A stretch of 64,000 nt of DNA from Diphasiastrum complanatum (Eukaryota; Streptophyta; Lycopodiopsida; Lycopodiales; Lycopodiaceae). The stretch covers positions 31,365,427-31,429,426 of the forward strand of contig CM055094.1 of the NCBI GenBank assembly GCA_029204225.1. Reading direction: 5' to 3'. Both the position numbers and the translations under genes were made by a program. The notes under the pieces were generated by a model. It saw only the letters and a program-made list of their open reading frames with translations, made no database searches and was not told the DNA's origin. Positions 22,986 through 34,379 of the stretch are shown piece by piece. Position 1 is the first letter of the stretch, and every line of letters begins with the position of its first letter.

Positions 22986-23450
22986 AATTCCTTGTTGTCC
23001 CATGTTAAGAAGGGAGATACTCCCAAATCTAGCGAACAAGGAGAGCTAACAAGGTCAAGCAGAGATCGAAAACTTCCTGCAAGATTAGAGATGAATCTAG
23101 CCCTAATGAGTTCTATGCTCAAGGCTCAAGAACCAAAAACCTTTGATGAAGCAAAGGAGCACAAGGAGTGGTGTGCAGCTATGGAAACAGAAATGGAGGC
23201 CATATCAAAAAATAGGATGTGAAACTTGGTTGAGTTACCTAATGGTAAGACGCCTATCACTTGCAAATGGATTTATAAAATCAAATATGGAGCGGATGGG
23301 CAACTCAACAAGTACAAACCACGGTTGGTTGCAAGAGGATTTGAGCAGCGGAAAGGTATTGATTTTGAGGAAACCTTTGCACCTGTAGCTAAGATAGTAA
23401 CTACATGTTCTATCATTGCTATTTTTGTTGAGCCAGGAAGAGAAGCATAA
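22986..23450 (+). pseudogene. Copia element 4, RT fragment
   Basis: Plus-strand RT linker and amino part of RT: PKTFDEAKEHKEWCAAMETEM, a stop at 23219, then [37 protein letters not shown] and APVAK. The sequence then leaves the RT family before the catalytic YVDD region. No 3' LTR of the element is seen downstream. Confidence 0.8.
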
Positions 23451-23745
23451 GACATCACTAATTCTAGCACATAGGAAAGCTTTTTCGTTCACGACCAAAT
23501 CACAAAAAATTTATTTAGAATAACAATCACTATAGTACTTTTGAGGGTTTGGAAAACCCACATTGGTCGAAAAGTGTACTACTTAGTTGATAGAACACCC
23601 TTAAGATCCCCCCCTCGGCAACATATACAAAATGAGACCTTTGTTGAGTGATGAAATTTCTTCAATATGACAAATCATTTTTGTGGATATCTCAGACAAT
23701 ATATTCACATTTGATATTGTATAAGTCTTCAAATCCTTATATATT
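23445..23745 (-). repeat. Dispersed repeat, copy 1 (inverse of 34165-35135)
   Basis: The reverse complement of 23445-23605 matches 34933-35135 (GATCTTAAGGGTGTT, CGACCAATGTGG, TTTTCCAAACCCT, TTCTAAATAAATTTTT). The reverse complement of 23640-23745 matches 34165-34262 (TTTGAAGACTT, GAGATATCCAC, CTCAACAAAGGTCTCATT). Here the two parts are joined by a short C-run; at 34 kb they are separated by about 670 bp with an LTR and a G-rich tract. Nature unknown. Confidence 0.7.
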
Positions 23746-23747
23746 AA

Positions 23748-23945
23748 CTAGCGAACTTTGCCCGCCCAAGTGGGCGGGCAAACATTTTTGAACGTCAGAG
23801 CGGGAGGGGGGGTGTCCCGAGCAGCCCACGCTGCCTATCACTGTGATGGTGGGCAAGCGCGAGCTGTCCGTGCTCTATGACAAGCAGCAAGAAAAGGGGG
23901 GGGGGGGGGGTCCGGGCAGCGTGAGCGCTGCCCATTGCCCAGGAA
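23748..23945 (-). mobile_element. Possible Helitron 3' end / GC-rich hairpin island
   Basis: On the minus strand a perfect hairpin (TTTGCCCGCCCA, 2-base loop, TGGGCGGGCAAA; 23757-23782) is followed by GTTCG and then CTAG with T next. This fits a Helitron 3' terminus (hairpin then CTRR, inserted before T), although the spacing is short. The adjoining island is far richer in GC than its surroundings and holds a G15 run (23896-23910) and a second hairpin, GGGCAGCG/CGCTGCCC (23914-23933). No 5' TC end or Rep/helicase was identified; it could equally be another kind of non-autonomous element. Confidence 0.35.
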
Positions 23946-24981
23946 AATTAAGATTTCAATTATAATCGATGTTCTGTTGCGCACTAGAAATGTCTTTATA
24001 AGTGCCATCTACTACAAGTAAATCTATAACTGAGTATTGATAAATCATTACTAACATTTAACTATTGCTATCTAATTCGTCCTATGTTAGATAGGCTACC
24101 ACTTTGAGATTTGATTGTTAAGTACATGGATGGTAGATAGCTATCAACTTTGGATTCAATAGATGACAATCCTTTGGGTCAAGACAAGATTGCGACCTAT
24201 ATCACAATAGACACAAGGTCGGAATCTACTCTTGGGTCAAAATAAGAGCAGCGATCAAAATAGATTGCAATGATTGGGTCAAATTTTTTATTTCAACCCT
24301 AAAGATGGAAATAAATTTCGAGTTAATTCGATTCGTCGGTCCAAGCTAGGGATCAGGATGTCACTATTGGATTGATATAGACTTTGAGTCGATTCGATTC
24401 ATGGGTCCAACCTATGGATCAAGATAGATTTTGATGGGATTGTTATTATTGGACCCAGCCATTTATTATTGGATGGATATTGGCATTTTAACAATCATCT
24501 TTTATCCGGAGCCTGTTGGCCATTTCCAACGCCACGAAAATGCTCCATGCAAATGCGTGGCGCACTAAGCATGTAATTAAATAGTGAGGGCTCGCACGAT
24601 TTTTCTTTTGTAAAGTTATGTAATTAATTAACGTCAGAAACTGCATAACGATGCACTTGTATGGCACAAAGTGCCAATCCGTACAATGCCAAGAAACAGT
24701 AAAATAAAGTGGTGGCTAATTTTGAATAAATGTGCCTTGAAGCACAGTAGGAAATTTTTGAGGCACATCTCAAATAGGAACTCAAAAAGAATTGTAAAGT
24801 CAAGTTACTTGTAAATCAATTAAGGCAATTTAACTTAGACTCAAAGTTTTAGAACTTGGCCAATAAGCAAATGCCACAACTCATATGGACCCAACTATAT
24901 AAGGGCCAATTTATTTGTATATGTTCTCAAGTTTCATTTGATTAATCAAAGAGTTGAGTTTCCTCCTATTGTGTTTTATGC

Positions 24982-24984
<3 letters not shown>
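23946..24984. other. No gene seen
   Basis: AT-rich sequence with a loose internal repetition around 24300-24430 (GAGTTAATTCGATTC / GAGTCGATTCGATTC with GGTCCAA). No coding signal. Confidence 0.5.

Positions 24985-25058
<74 letters not shown>
24985..25058. repeat. (GA)n microsatellite
   Basis: About 37 uninterrupted GA dinucleotides, ending in an AAAGAGAG variant. The Arg-Glu open frame over it is an artefact of the repeat. Confidence 0.98.
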
Positions 25059-25065
<7 letters not shown>

Positions 25066-25937
25066 TTGTGAGGTAAGTGTCATGCTTTATGTTAGATGCT
25101 TGCTTTTCTATTATACATGTATGATGCCTAGATCGCTAATCATGTGCAATATCATTCCTTGTTAGTTAGATATGTCGTAGAACGCTATGCGAATTGAATA
25201 GAGCCAAGCAAACATATTTGCACATAGGAAGATTGGCTTCCATGCTCCTTCATTACTAGTCTCTTTCTTCTTCCTCCTCTCTTTGTTATAGCATGCATCA
25301 TAGGTGTTAGGCTTTAAGCCAACATAGGTAAGATTTTTTTTTTCATTACACCTTGAAACCCCAAGCCATGAAGGGTATGATGCCCACAAATAGCTAGGAT
25401 GCAGGATTAGAAGAATCTCTACCCCATTTGTGAATTTTCTAGGATCAAATACAATTTCAACCTTCCATTAGGATGTAGCGCAAGCTTTGGAAGAAGTAGT
25501 TAGTATGGTATTACTAGGGTAAAAATAGTGTGAGCTGAATTTGCACTTGAAAGGATGTTGAGTACCTTTAGAGCCATGTGGTAGCTTGTTTCGAAAATTT
25601 GTTGATATTAAGAATGCAATGTTGTATACATGTGTGTGTTTGCAAAGATGAATGAATAATCGAATGTGACAAAGTGCATTATTGTCTTTCATATGATTTT
25701 CATACATGTTACCACAAAGAAATGTTTTTTAACTATAATATATACATAATCAACGTCCTACATTTTCTAATTGTTCTCTTAATTAGTTTACACATCTATT
25801 GATAAGTTTTTCCAATTCTAAGTGATTGCGAGATGCGTTTGAAATGAAACTTAAGAAATGCAACATTGTATGATGATGTAAATTAATTAATTTTGAAAAC
25901 AATATCTTGACCACAGGTGTATTGTTATATGACAAAA
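25059..25937. other. No gene seen
   Basis: AT-rich sequence without recognisable coding, LTR or repeat structure. Confidence 0.45.
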
Positions 25938-26690
25938 TTAATTGTGACATATACATAGTTTATTCATCATCACAAGATTCAAATTCATTAGCCAATACAT
26001 CCATCTTGCAACTCCGTTTAGATGATTTTCATCATCACCATAGAAATCAAACCCTCTCTCAATATTGTGCTCATGCAAAGAATCATGATTGTCCTCTTCA
26101 TCATTTGGGTCGGAATCATAAGGTTCATTTCTGGGGCAGGGTTTTAACATATGCATTTTTTGGCTTAACTTGAACAACATGCCAACAATTGTTGTTTAGT
26201 TGATCTGGGTGAAAAAATACTTGTACATTTAACAATGTTAAGATTAGAGATTTGTTATCATTGAATTTTAATTCACAATAAATAGATGTAATGAAAAAGT
26301 GTAGATGTTTAATATAATATTGGTTACAATCCATAAAAAAAAAAAACAATGTAAAACTTAAGCACCAATAACGAGGCAACACCAATGTGTTTGAAAAGTC
26401 CACGCTTGATGTCTTGGTTGAATCTATAGCAAAAAGTTCACTACCGGCTGCATTTGATCCTCTATAGTTGATTTCGAACCATTTCACGTCAAACAAAACA
26501 TATTTATCCATTTCACCAAAACACACCTCATATATGGCTTGTATGGTTCCTACATACTCAAGCTCTCCATAAATTGGACTTTATCTTGATCACTACTCTC
26601 ATATATGGCTTGTATAGTTCCTACATACTCAAGCTCTCCAGAAATTGGACTTTATCTTGAGCACTACTCTGACTTTCTTGATGCTATCAC
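25938..26690 (-). pseudogene. CACTA-type (En/Spm) transposon protein remnant with DUF4216-like domain
   Basis: Read on the minus strand from about 26690: an YGELEYVGTIQAIYE segment (partly duplicated, see 26527-26668), then KYVLFDVKWFEINYRG, SVDFSNTLVLPRYW, a divergent stretch, CWHVVQVKPKNAYV, and after a frame change an acidic tail (PYDSDPNDEEDNHD...). The order 'YG-x-L...LFxCxWF...sVdFs...WxVV..KPRxxY' is that of the DUF4216 domain found next to plant En/Spm-type transposase genes. Recognition is from memory of the family. The 71-bp duplication and at least one frameshift break the frame. No transposase core or CACTA termini were found, so this is a fragment. Confidence 0.6.
26527..26668. 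repeat. 71-bp tandem duplication inside the CACTA remnant
   Basis: CTCATATATGGCTTGTAT starts at 26527 and again at 26598, and the two 71-bp copies differ at only a few bases. The period is not a multiple of three, so it shifts the minus-strand reading frame of the DUF4216-like sequence. Confidence 0.9.
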
Positions 26691-26702
26691 ACCACAATCA
26701 TA

Positions 26703-27544
26703 TGTTAAAATTGTCAAATTCTAGCTTATAGATTTAAGTTTATTTGTACATAACTTGATCCCACACGTGTGGAACATGTTCCCACGTGTGGATGGTAGTC
26801 ATAAATGCATATAGATTTAGCTAGATTGAATTTGTCTTGATTGACTCAAGTGTGAACTTGTAGAAAGCTAGTCAAATAGAAAATTGCCACTTGGCACCAT
26901 TTTATGATAGATCATGTATTCTCATGTGAATGAGACATGGTTCCCACATGTGAGAGGTTGTTCCCATGTGTGAAAATATAAATAGCTTATCATAGGAGTA
27001 AATTTTGTAAGTTCCTATAAGTTAGGAAAATCATCTCAAATCAAGCAAAATCACGGTGAGGCAATGCCACCAAGTTAGAATTCAAAGAGGTGGGGACTTA
27101 TCTTGCATTTAATGGTTGATCTAAGATGATGTGACATTCCCCACATGTGCCAGACCTGTTGAGTCAACATACCGGGTGAAAATGTACTTGATCTATATAA
27201 ATCATCATTGTAAATAATCTAATCTTGATGAGAGAGCCTGATTTTTGAGGCAAAACCTTGTTATTCACGATTTGTGTTGTGATTTCTTGCATTGAATGCT
27301 ATCAATGAGCAATGTACTATAATCTCGACTCATTGTCTGTACACTGACAGTATTACACACGTGTGAGGCCTCTCTTGAAGTATATTGATCATTTGTCAAG
27401 TTGTTTTTGTTAGATAGATGCAATTTTTTATCTAGATCTAATTCTAGACATTAGATTTGTGTTTGATCCATCTAATTGGCACCCAACACCTCTTGTTCAT
27501 CAATTGTAGATCCAATTAAGGTCCTAAAATCAAAGATTTTAACA
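26703..27544 (+). repeat. Solo or 5' LTR with primer-binding-site remnant
   Basis: Starts TGTTAAAAT and ends ATTTTAACA, a perfect terminal inverted pair, followed at 27545 by TGGTAACAAAGTG, a decayed TGGTATCAGAGC primer-binding site. Length is 842 bp. It contains several CACGTG/CACATG palindromes (for example CCACACGTGTGG near 26761). No gag follows, so it is a 5' LTR of an element whose body is lost. Confidence 0.65.
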
Positions 27545-27631
27545 TGGTAACAAAGTGTCGTTTCATATCAATTGATTCGATGCGATGACGACCATATACC
27601 CACATTGCACTATAGTTTCGATCCACAAATA

Positions 27632-27829
27632 ATTAAAACAATAATCAATCATTGTACAAATAAATTTTGTTTACTTAAAAGAAACAAATTTATAGATGAG
27701 CCTTCTAATCACATTCTCTTGCAAATTCTCATTAAAACAATAATCAATCATTGTCCAAATAAATTTTGTTTACCTAAAAGAAACAAATTTATAGACAAAC
27801 CTTCCAATCACATTCTCTTGCAAACTCTC
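27632..27829. repeat. 99-bp tandem duplication
   Basis: ATTAAAACAATAATCAATC starts at 27632 and 27731. The period of 99 keeps an open frame through both copies, giving a repetitive 33-residue translation, but nothing else suggests it is coding. Confidence 0.9.
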
Positions 27830-28202
27830 ATTCTGTGTCACATATGAATTTTTCATTTGATCTTGCTTGTTGGAGTGTATTAATCATCCAGTTTACGATG
27901 GAGCCTGAGTTTCTATCAAAATAGGTGTCATTTTTTAAAAAATGCCCATACCTTGAGGTATTTCACCTTTCACGTGATTGATTTGAAAATATCATCACCA
28001 TAACTTTTTATATTGTGTAGAAACTCAGAAAAGCATTAGGGTTTTTTTGGCCTACATTTTGTAAGGTGAACAATCTTGTTATTTTTATTTGCTTTGCTCA
28101 CAACACTAGATATTAGAGGCAAGAGTCAAGGTAGCTGCTAGCTTAATCTAAACGATCACTTCTCACATTTATCCGAGGCTGTTATTCTGATCCATCATCT
28201 TA

Positions 28203-29115
28203 TCAGAACCAGTGATGCTTCTTCTCGCCTGAATATTCCTGTTCCAGGTGCTCGCTCTTTTTTTCCCCGTGATGCTCGTATAATGCAAAACCTCCAGCAC
28301 CAGCAGCTGTTGCCGCTGCAACCTCCTCTTCGATTCTGTGGCGACCGGCATGTTCGGGATCTGCTTTCACTTCATGCCGCTCATACTACATAGAGAAGAA
28401 TAGTTTTCGTCAAAACAGATGCTGACCTTCTAACAGAATCTATGCCTCATTAGTCTTCCTTAAACAAAGATACATAATCTATGAGAAGCTATGCCTCATA
28501 CTATCGGCGAGAAGTTACTCCCCTTATATAGATAATAGGAACAAGATTAGATTTTCTTAAAACCAGATGCATCATCTAAGAGAAGTTTCTCATAAATAAC
28601 AAATGCCCCAAATACCACAAACTTCTAAAAGGGAGTGAAGATAAAACAGGGCAAATATAATTTACCAGAGCATAAGCTCCTGATGCAAGTGTACCAAGCT
28701 CTCCCATGTGTTCTTCCTTTTTGTGTCTTTGTTCTTCCTTACGAGCTTCATTTAAGTGCTCAAGCCTCTGCTCTTCTCTGTAAATCTCCGAAGATTCAGA
28801 GTACTGCTGCTGCGGAGGCCTTCCATAACCTTGCTCGTAACCGTATTCAGGGGGGGGTGCACCATATCCATACGGTTGAGGCGGGGGTGCACCATACCCA
28901 TACGGTTGTGCATAGGGAGTAGGCTCCGATCCATATGGACCAGCGTTGTAACCATAAGGCCGAGGTTCCCCAAATCGATTTCCTTCATATTCTTCCTCAC
29001 GGCGGTGGCGACGCTCATCCTCTTCCTCACGGCGGTATCGATTTTCTTCGTATTCCTCACGGCGGTACTCATCCTCGCCATGATGGTGGTGTTTATTATG
29101 ATGATGTTCAGACAT
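28203..29115 (-). CDS. ASR (abscisic acid, stress, ripening; ABA/WDS) protein, intact copy B
   Basis: Two coding exons, 29115-28666 and 28385-28203, joined by a phase-0 intron (GCTCTG|GTAAAT ... TGTAG|TATGAG), give a 210-residue protein. Residues 1-12 are His-rich ([12 protein letters not shown]), a metal-binding feature of ASR proteins. They are followed by charged [13 protein letters not shown] repeats, a Tyr-Gly-Pro stretch with PYGYGAPPP repeats (about 50-95), an acidic-basic helix-prone segment, and the ABA/WDS core from Gly138 ([13 protein letters not shown], then [39 protein letters not shown]). It ends in KKHHWF. ASR proteins are small disordered, zinc-binding, nucleus/cytosol proteins that act as chaperones and DNA-binding factors in drought, ABA and sugar responses. 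At 210 residues this is longer than typical ASRs (roughly 100-150) because of the Tyr-rich insert. The start MSEHHH is preferred over upstream in-frame Mets, which fall in the leader intron or 5'UTR. Confidence 0.9.
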
Positions 29116-29131
29116 TTTGTATGCTATTTGC

Positions 29132-29719
29132 CTGAAATACAACAAAAGCTCATTGAGGCCAGAAATTACTCCCAAGAATGATAAAGAACTGAAAATTACT
29201 GCAGCTTTTCATATTCTAAACGTAATGCAACAAAGAATCTTATTTGTCTTGCCAGCTTTATAAGTGTGAGATAAGATACGATGGAGGACAAACACAAACT
29301 TTCTTCAGATGCCGCTGTGTATATGCTCAAAATCTTCTAACATAAAATATCATAGACGCACTATTTACTAAACTGCTTTGTAACTGAGCCAGCATGCTCC
29401 AGTAATAGAACCGGCACTAATAAGAAGATTCATCACAAAAGTCCTCGATCAGATCCACAAATTTACGTCTCTTATCACATCATAAATACTAAAAACACAT
29501 CTAAGATAGAAGTCTTATCACATCACACATAGTAAAGAAATTCAAGCAGCAAGTACATCACAGGCTTCAGATCATCATAAACCTGTGAGAATCAAATCAG
29601 ATCTAAAATCACAGCAATTAAATCAAGAAAGGAGACAAAAAAAATTTGATTAACCTGTAGAAATTAAACTAGATTTAACATGAAAGCAAGCGCTGAAATC
29701 AAGAATTCAGAAATTAAAC
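29132..29719 (-). other. 5' leader intron of ASR copy B
   Basis: Minus-strand donor CTCCAG|GTTTAATTTC at 29720/29719 and acceptor TTTCAG|GCAAATAG at 29132/29131, leaving sixteen bases of leader before the ATG. It is 588 bp, against 279 bp in copy A, with the extra block at about 29185-29490. Confidence 0.65.
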
Positions 29720-29810
29720 CTGGAGGTCCTGCTTGCGATATCCTGCTTGCTGGAAGATCTGAGACGACTGTTCGCGTTCGAGTGCAATCTGGAAGGAGTT
29801 ACTCCAAGAA

Positions 29811-29816
29811 TATATA
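29811..29816 (-). promoter_or_regulatory. TATA box of ASR copy B
   Basis: TATATA in the context TTCTATATATTCTTGG, about 90 bp upstream of the leader-intron donor; the transcription start is expected near 29780-29785. Conserved with copy A. Confidence 0.65.
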
Positions 29817-29877
29817 GAAGACGACGAGATCAGAAATTTAAGGACAGTCCCAAGAATTAAAGGAGGTACAGGAATGA

Positions 29878-29885
29878 CCACACGT
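29878..29885 (-). promoter_or_regulatory. ABRE-like site of ASR copy B
   Basis: ACGTGTGG on the minus strand, about 65 bp upstream of the TATA box, fits the ACGT core bound by ABF/AREB bZIP factors. Further upstream a CCACGCGG (near 29914-29921) resembles the CE3 coupling element. In copy A the corresponding core has changed to GCGTGTGG. Confidence 0.5.
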
Positions 29886-30540
29886 TTTTTAAGGGCAGCC
29901 CAATATTTGTAAGCCGCGTGGAAGATAAAGACCATACGTCCTGCAATGAAATGCGCCAACCCAAATGCAGAGGTACATTCCCCTTCTTTTATTATGATGC
30001 TTCTACGTCGTCTCTCGAGTGGGTGGAACTTTCTGTTGTTTTGGGTTTTGAGGTGGAAAAGCGGCATTGGGTAATGGGAGCATCTTGGAAAAGTAGTATC
30101 TCCTGCTTTAATGTACCATGGGATGTCCATGGGCAGGCCCATTTTGTCCTAGAAGTTGCCCTCAAGTGAATTCCATTGAGCTCGGTAGGGCAACCCAAAA
30201 TGCAAGGCCAAGCAATGAAAAAAGGTCTCTTCCATAGCAACCATTCTGCATTTTCTACAGATTGATTCTCGGTGCCTCGATTGTGCCTTATGAACCTTCC
30301 TCACTTACGGAAAAAAAAAGGCCACCTTGGCCTAAACGTATTAGGGAAGGTTACTGTTCCAAGACCTTCCTTCATGTAAAGCACTTCTAGAAAAAAAAAT
30401 GCTAAAAATAAAATCTTTCTCTATTTAGACAAGTTCGAGGAACCTTATAGCTTGTAAGGTCCCTTTGAACTTTTTATTTATAATAGACTTTAATTAAGAG
30501 ATTCGTAAGAGTCAATTCAATAGATTTATTTTTAGTAAAT

Positions 30541-33500
30541 TATGATTGTAAATTTATTTTTAGTAAATGATGCATTTAAGCACTCCTCCAAGTACACACA
30601 ATTTTTTTCAGGAGTGCTCTATGTATGGGGGATGGGCCTCACCCTCCCAAATTCCTCAATTTGAGGCACTTGGACTCTAGATGTCTTCCCCAATCATAGG
30701 CACTTGGAATGAGAGTGCCCTTTTTTTCTTTGGAAGAGGGGGGGAGGGGGGGAGATTGGAAAGGGACATAGTTACTAGAGCATACATAGGAAGGTACCAT
30801 AGTTAGCATATGCTTGGTGCTTAAAATATAGGGATGGCCCTTACCCTCCAATGTACTCCAATTTGAGGCACTTGGACCTGAGTGCCTCATTTGGGGAAGG
30901 CCCAAGGGTGAGCGCCTTTCTCGATGTAAAGATTCATCTAAAATTTTACCCTGTGTCAATTGTGTAAAGTTTTCTAAAAGTTACCACTTTGTTTTTCCTC
31001 TAGTTTCTTTCTTGCTAGCTTTTGCTAGGCAATAGTTCATCTCTTCGTGGTTTGTACATCTGATTTTAGTATTGAGACAAAAACTAGCTACACAATTTTG
31101 TCCCAATTTGAATTGAATAGGAATTTTTAAAACAAGCAAAATGTAATGTTGCAATATAGATGTTGCATAAAAACATCTTTGTCTAGTTCCATGCTTTCTC
31201 GAATTTTAAAGTACATAAAAGGTTAACTGATGATTGATAAAATATTGCTCTACATGAAGGGCACTGAAGTGTATGAGCCACCAGTTCTATTGCCCTACAT
31301 GAAGGGCACGAAACGTATAGACCCAAAATGGAGCAAAGAGCCTTGTCGTAACTGAACGATCCCCATATTGTTTTGTGTTCAATGATATAGAGCCAAATAT
31401 AGAGGTAACTTATTTCACATCTGCACTAAAAAATGCAAAGAATCAAATTAAGATGTGAAAACATATACAACTGACAATGTCATTTACGGAGCTAAGCTCC
31501 TTGGATGTCACTACTACACAATGGTCAAGATTCGAGCCTGCACCTTTCTGGTGGCAATAAACAACTCTACCCATACACCCCACTGCAATGGACAACATTA
31601 GTTGTGTCTTAGAGCTATCACCTTTTGGAACATATGGTTAGATAGAAATAAGGAAATTTGGAATTGGTGACTTTGGCATCTCCTCCCTACTCTTATTTAA
31701 AGAGGTGTTCATTTGTAAAAAGTTTCTATTCTATGGTCAATCATTTTCAAAATAATTTTTTTTTTACCCTCTATAGCTTGCTCACCAACACAATCAAGAC
31801 AATGTTTTTATAAGAGAAATGAAAGGTTGCAGTATGTAGAAAATATGTAGTTGTATGCAAAAGCTACAAATGTAAAACATCATAGTTGTCCATACACTTC
31901 TCCCTATTTTTTTTATGTGCTTGGTTATTCTTCTGTTGTCTTCTGCATAATTTTGATGCCAACACCTCTGCCTTCCCAATAGTCAGTCTTCTTTTTTCAA
32001 TTTTTTTGGAATTTTCACCCAAAATTGGACCCAAATTGAATCCAATTTTTGTCTTTTGTGCGGACATTAAAAGGCTATATTTGATGCATATACCAAAAAT
32101 AACAAGGTAAGATATATTCAAATACTAAAAAATGAAAAAATAAAGATTATAAATCAAAAGAATAAAAAATAAAAATAAAAGATCCATTTTAATGCTCAAA
32201 GTCACCTAAAAGTGCCAACTCAACTTTTAGCAACTCATCACAATTGCTTACCATTATCGTGGCACATCTAAAAGTTCTCAAGGCTAATTAGTGTAACAAC
32301 CTTTTATATCAAAGCAAATCAACATGGCTAAAACAATCACCAGCTTTTCAGCCTTTCTTTTGGTTTGAGGCCTAATGCACTAAGACAATGATGATTCCAT
32401 TGATGAACATATAAAGGTTATAAATAGTTTTCACTATAATTGAAAATGATTAGGTGAAATGGTCAAATTAACTCCAAATTTAGTCGAACCATTTTTTGTG
32501 TTTGAGTTTACTGACGTTTGTGGGTGATTTTCAAATATTAGTTTTAGCTTTTTATTCACATTCTATAAGAAAGGTGAGAAAATAGTATTATTATTGGCAT
32601 GACATTGACAATAAACTTCCAAATTGGACAAATCTATGATTCTTCTTCCAAAATTATACATCCTTGTGTATATTTTCCAATTTCAAAAAGTTGGAGATAT
32701 CTAGTTTATCTTCAATGTTTACTTACAAATAATAATCTTAAGTAGGCATGAAAAGTTATCTACATTTCTACAAGACATGTTTGTAGTTATTGCCAAAACC
32801 TTGAACAAGTTTTCGCTAGTTCTTACTGAACTTTATTGAACAAGTTTTCGCTAGTTCTTATTGAACTTTATCGCAAAAGTTATCTACAAGATAACAAATT
32901 GCTCTAATAAACATGAGTTTTCATCCTTCTTTGAATTTCAAACTAAAGTTACATGACAAAATTCTGCTTATGACCAACAATCAAATTTAATAGGTCTCAA
33001 CAATCAAATGCCTTTGATAGTCAACATTTTATATTTTATTTAAGATTATTGATGTAGTCGAATGTTTGCATGTTTTGGATGGAATGGCAAAAGAGATGAG
33101 AATGCTAATATTCTATTTGTTACATCATGTTTTTGTGGATGGTTCAATCTTGGTGGAAAAAAGTTTTGAGGCTTTCATTACTAGTGTTGGTATGGTTTCA
33201 ACATCCTACGAGCTTCTAGTCGAATGGATCTTAGAAATTGTTGCTCATGGAAACAATTGATTGCTAATTGCAACATAAAAGCAATAATTTTGATAGATCG
33301 TGCCGATGTTGCAAAGGGAAGAGAAGGAAGAGTGGGATGAAAATAAAAGGAAGTACGATATGAGAAAAAAAAAACAAAAGAATTGAATCTTAAGGCTAAA
33401 CGATAAAAAAAAAAACTTCAAGATAAGAAACAGTCACCTTATGAAAGATATATGTATTTTTTTTGCAAGACATGGACTAGAGATGGGATGAAGAGATCAT

Positions 33501-34164
33501 GAGATGGATAATATAATTTAAGTGACACATCATTTCGACAATGGGAAGATAAATGAAAAATTAACTCCACAACTTTATTGCAAGTATGTTCAATCCTTCA
33601 AATAGTTACGCCACCCAAAAGGATATTGAGAGCAAAGTGATGATGAGAAACAACTGTACAAGTGCAAGATACATCCAAGTTTATTAAAATATTCAATATA
33701 ATCAAATGATTTTCTATCAAAAGAAAGAGAATTGAGCATGAATGACAATCTAAACAAAAAAGAGTGACATGGATGGAAGATTAAAGTGATCATTATGCAT
33801 ATTCATATGATTGACTTCGAAGTTTTATATCAAGATGAGTTTCAACAACATGAGATTGAAAGTCATAAGAAATTTTGATCAAAATATCATTTAATGTGAC
33901 TATTTGGATTTTGATAAAATTTTGGGTAGACATGGTAATGAATGTGTTGTTATTAGAAAAATGAATAATTTTTTTTTCATTCATAACATAGGTTGATCTA
34001 ATTAACATGTGCTTAATAATGAAAGTTTCATTATGACATTGAGTGTTTGTGTAACAAATGTTTTTTCATTGTCTATACATGAATTCTGTCAACAAAGTAA
34101 TCCAATCCTTGAACCACTCCAAGTCGAGAATCCAATCCTTGAATTCTTTCCATTTGAAATATAA
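30541..34164. other. No gene seen; minor repeats only
   Basis: Contains an imperfect duplication of a TTTGAGGCACTTGGAC motif block (about 30626-30690 and 30827-30880), a purine-rich run (30738-30757), a 35-bp tandem repeat at 32803-32872, and AT-rich sequence. Short open stretches (such as 33066-33260) have no recognisable family. Confidence 0.5.
32803..32872. repeat. 35-bp tandem repeat, two copies
   Basis: GAACAAGTTTTCGCTAGTTC begins at 32803 and again at 32838, with one difference. Confidence 0.9.
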
Positions 34165-34292
34165 GGTTTGAAGACTTCTACAATGTCAAACATGAATCCG
34201 TTATGTTTGAGATATCCACGAAAGTGATTTTTCATATTGAAAATATTTTAACACTCAACAAAGGTCTCATTCTATTTTAATTTTTTTGGAAA

Positions 34293-34326
34293 GGGGGAGG
34301 AAGGGGGGGGGAAGGGGGAGGGGGGG
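34293..34326 (+). other. G-quadruplex-capable tract
   Basis: Runs of five, nine, five and seven G separated by AGGAA, AA and A, which satisfies the usual four-run pattern for a G-quadruplex on the plus strand. Confidence 0.7.
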
Positions 34327-34379
34327 AGACTGAGACTGACTCACTTTTGAGGACCTTGAAAAGATCTACCACGACCTAC

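Larger units (their letters stand above)
28011..30540. repeat. Segmental duplication, copy B (ASR locus)
   Basis: Homologous to 6943-9227 in the same orientation, with ends TATTGTGTAGAAACTC and TTTATTTTTAGTAAA. It includes the intact ASR gene, its promoter and about 700 bp upstream. About 300 bp around 29185-29490 in the leader intron has no counterpart in copy A. Confidence 0.9.

Noticed and set aside
20145-23450. Reading elements 4 and 5 as one active copia element
   Set aside because: The middle part is on the opposite strand and comes from a different copia lineage; the joined product does not exist.
31495-31590. GATTCGAGCCT motif resembling a tRNA T-loop
   Set aside because: No acceptor stem, D-loop or anticodon arm can be folded around it; a tRNA or SINE head is not supported.
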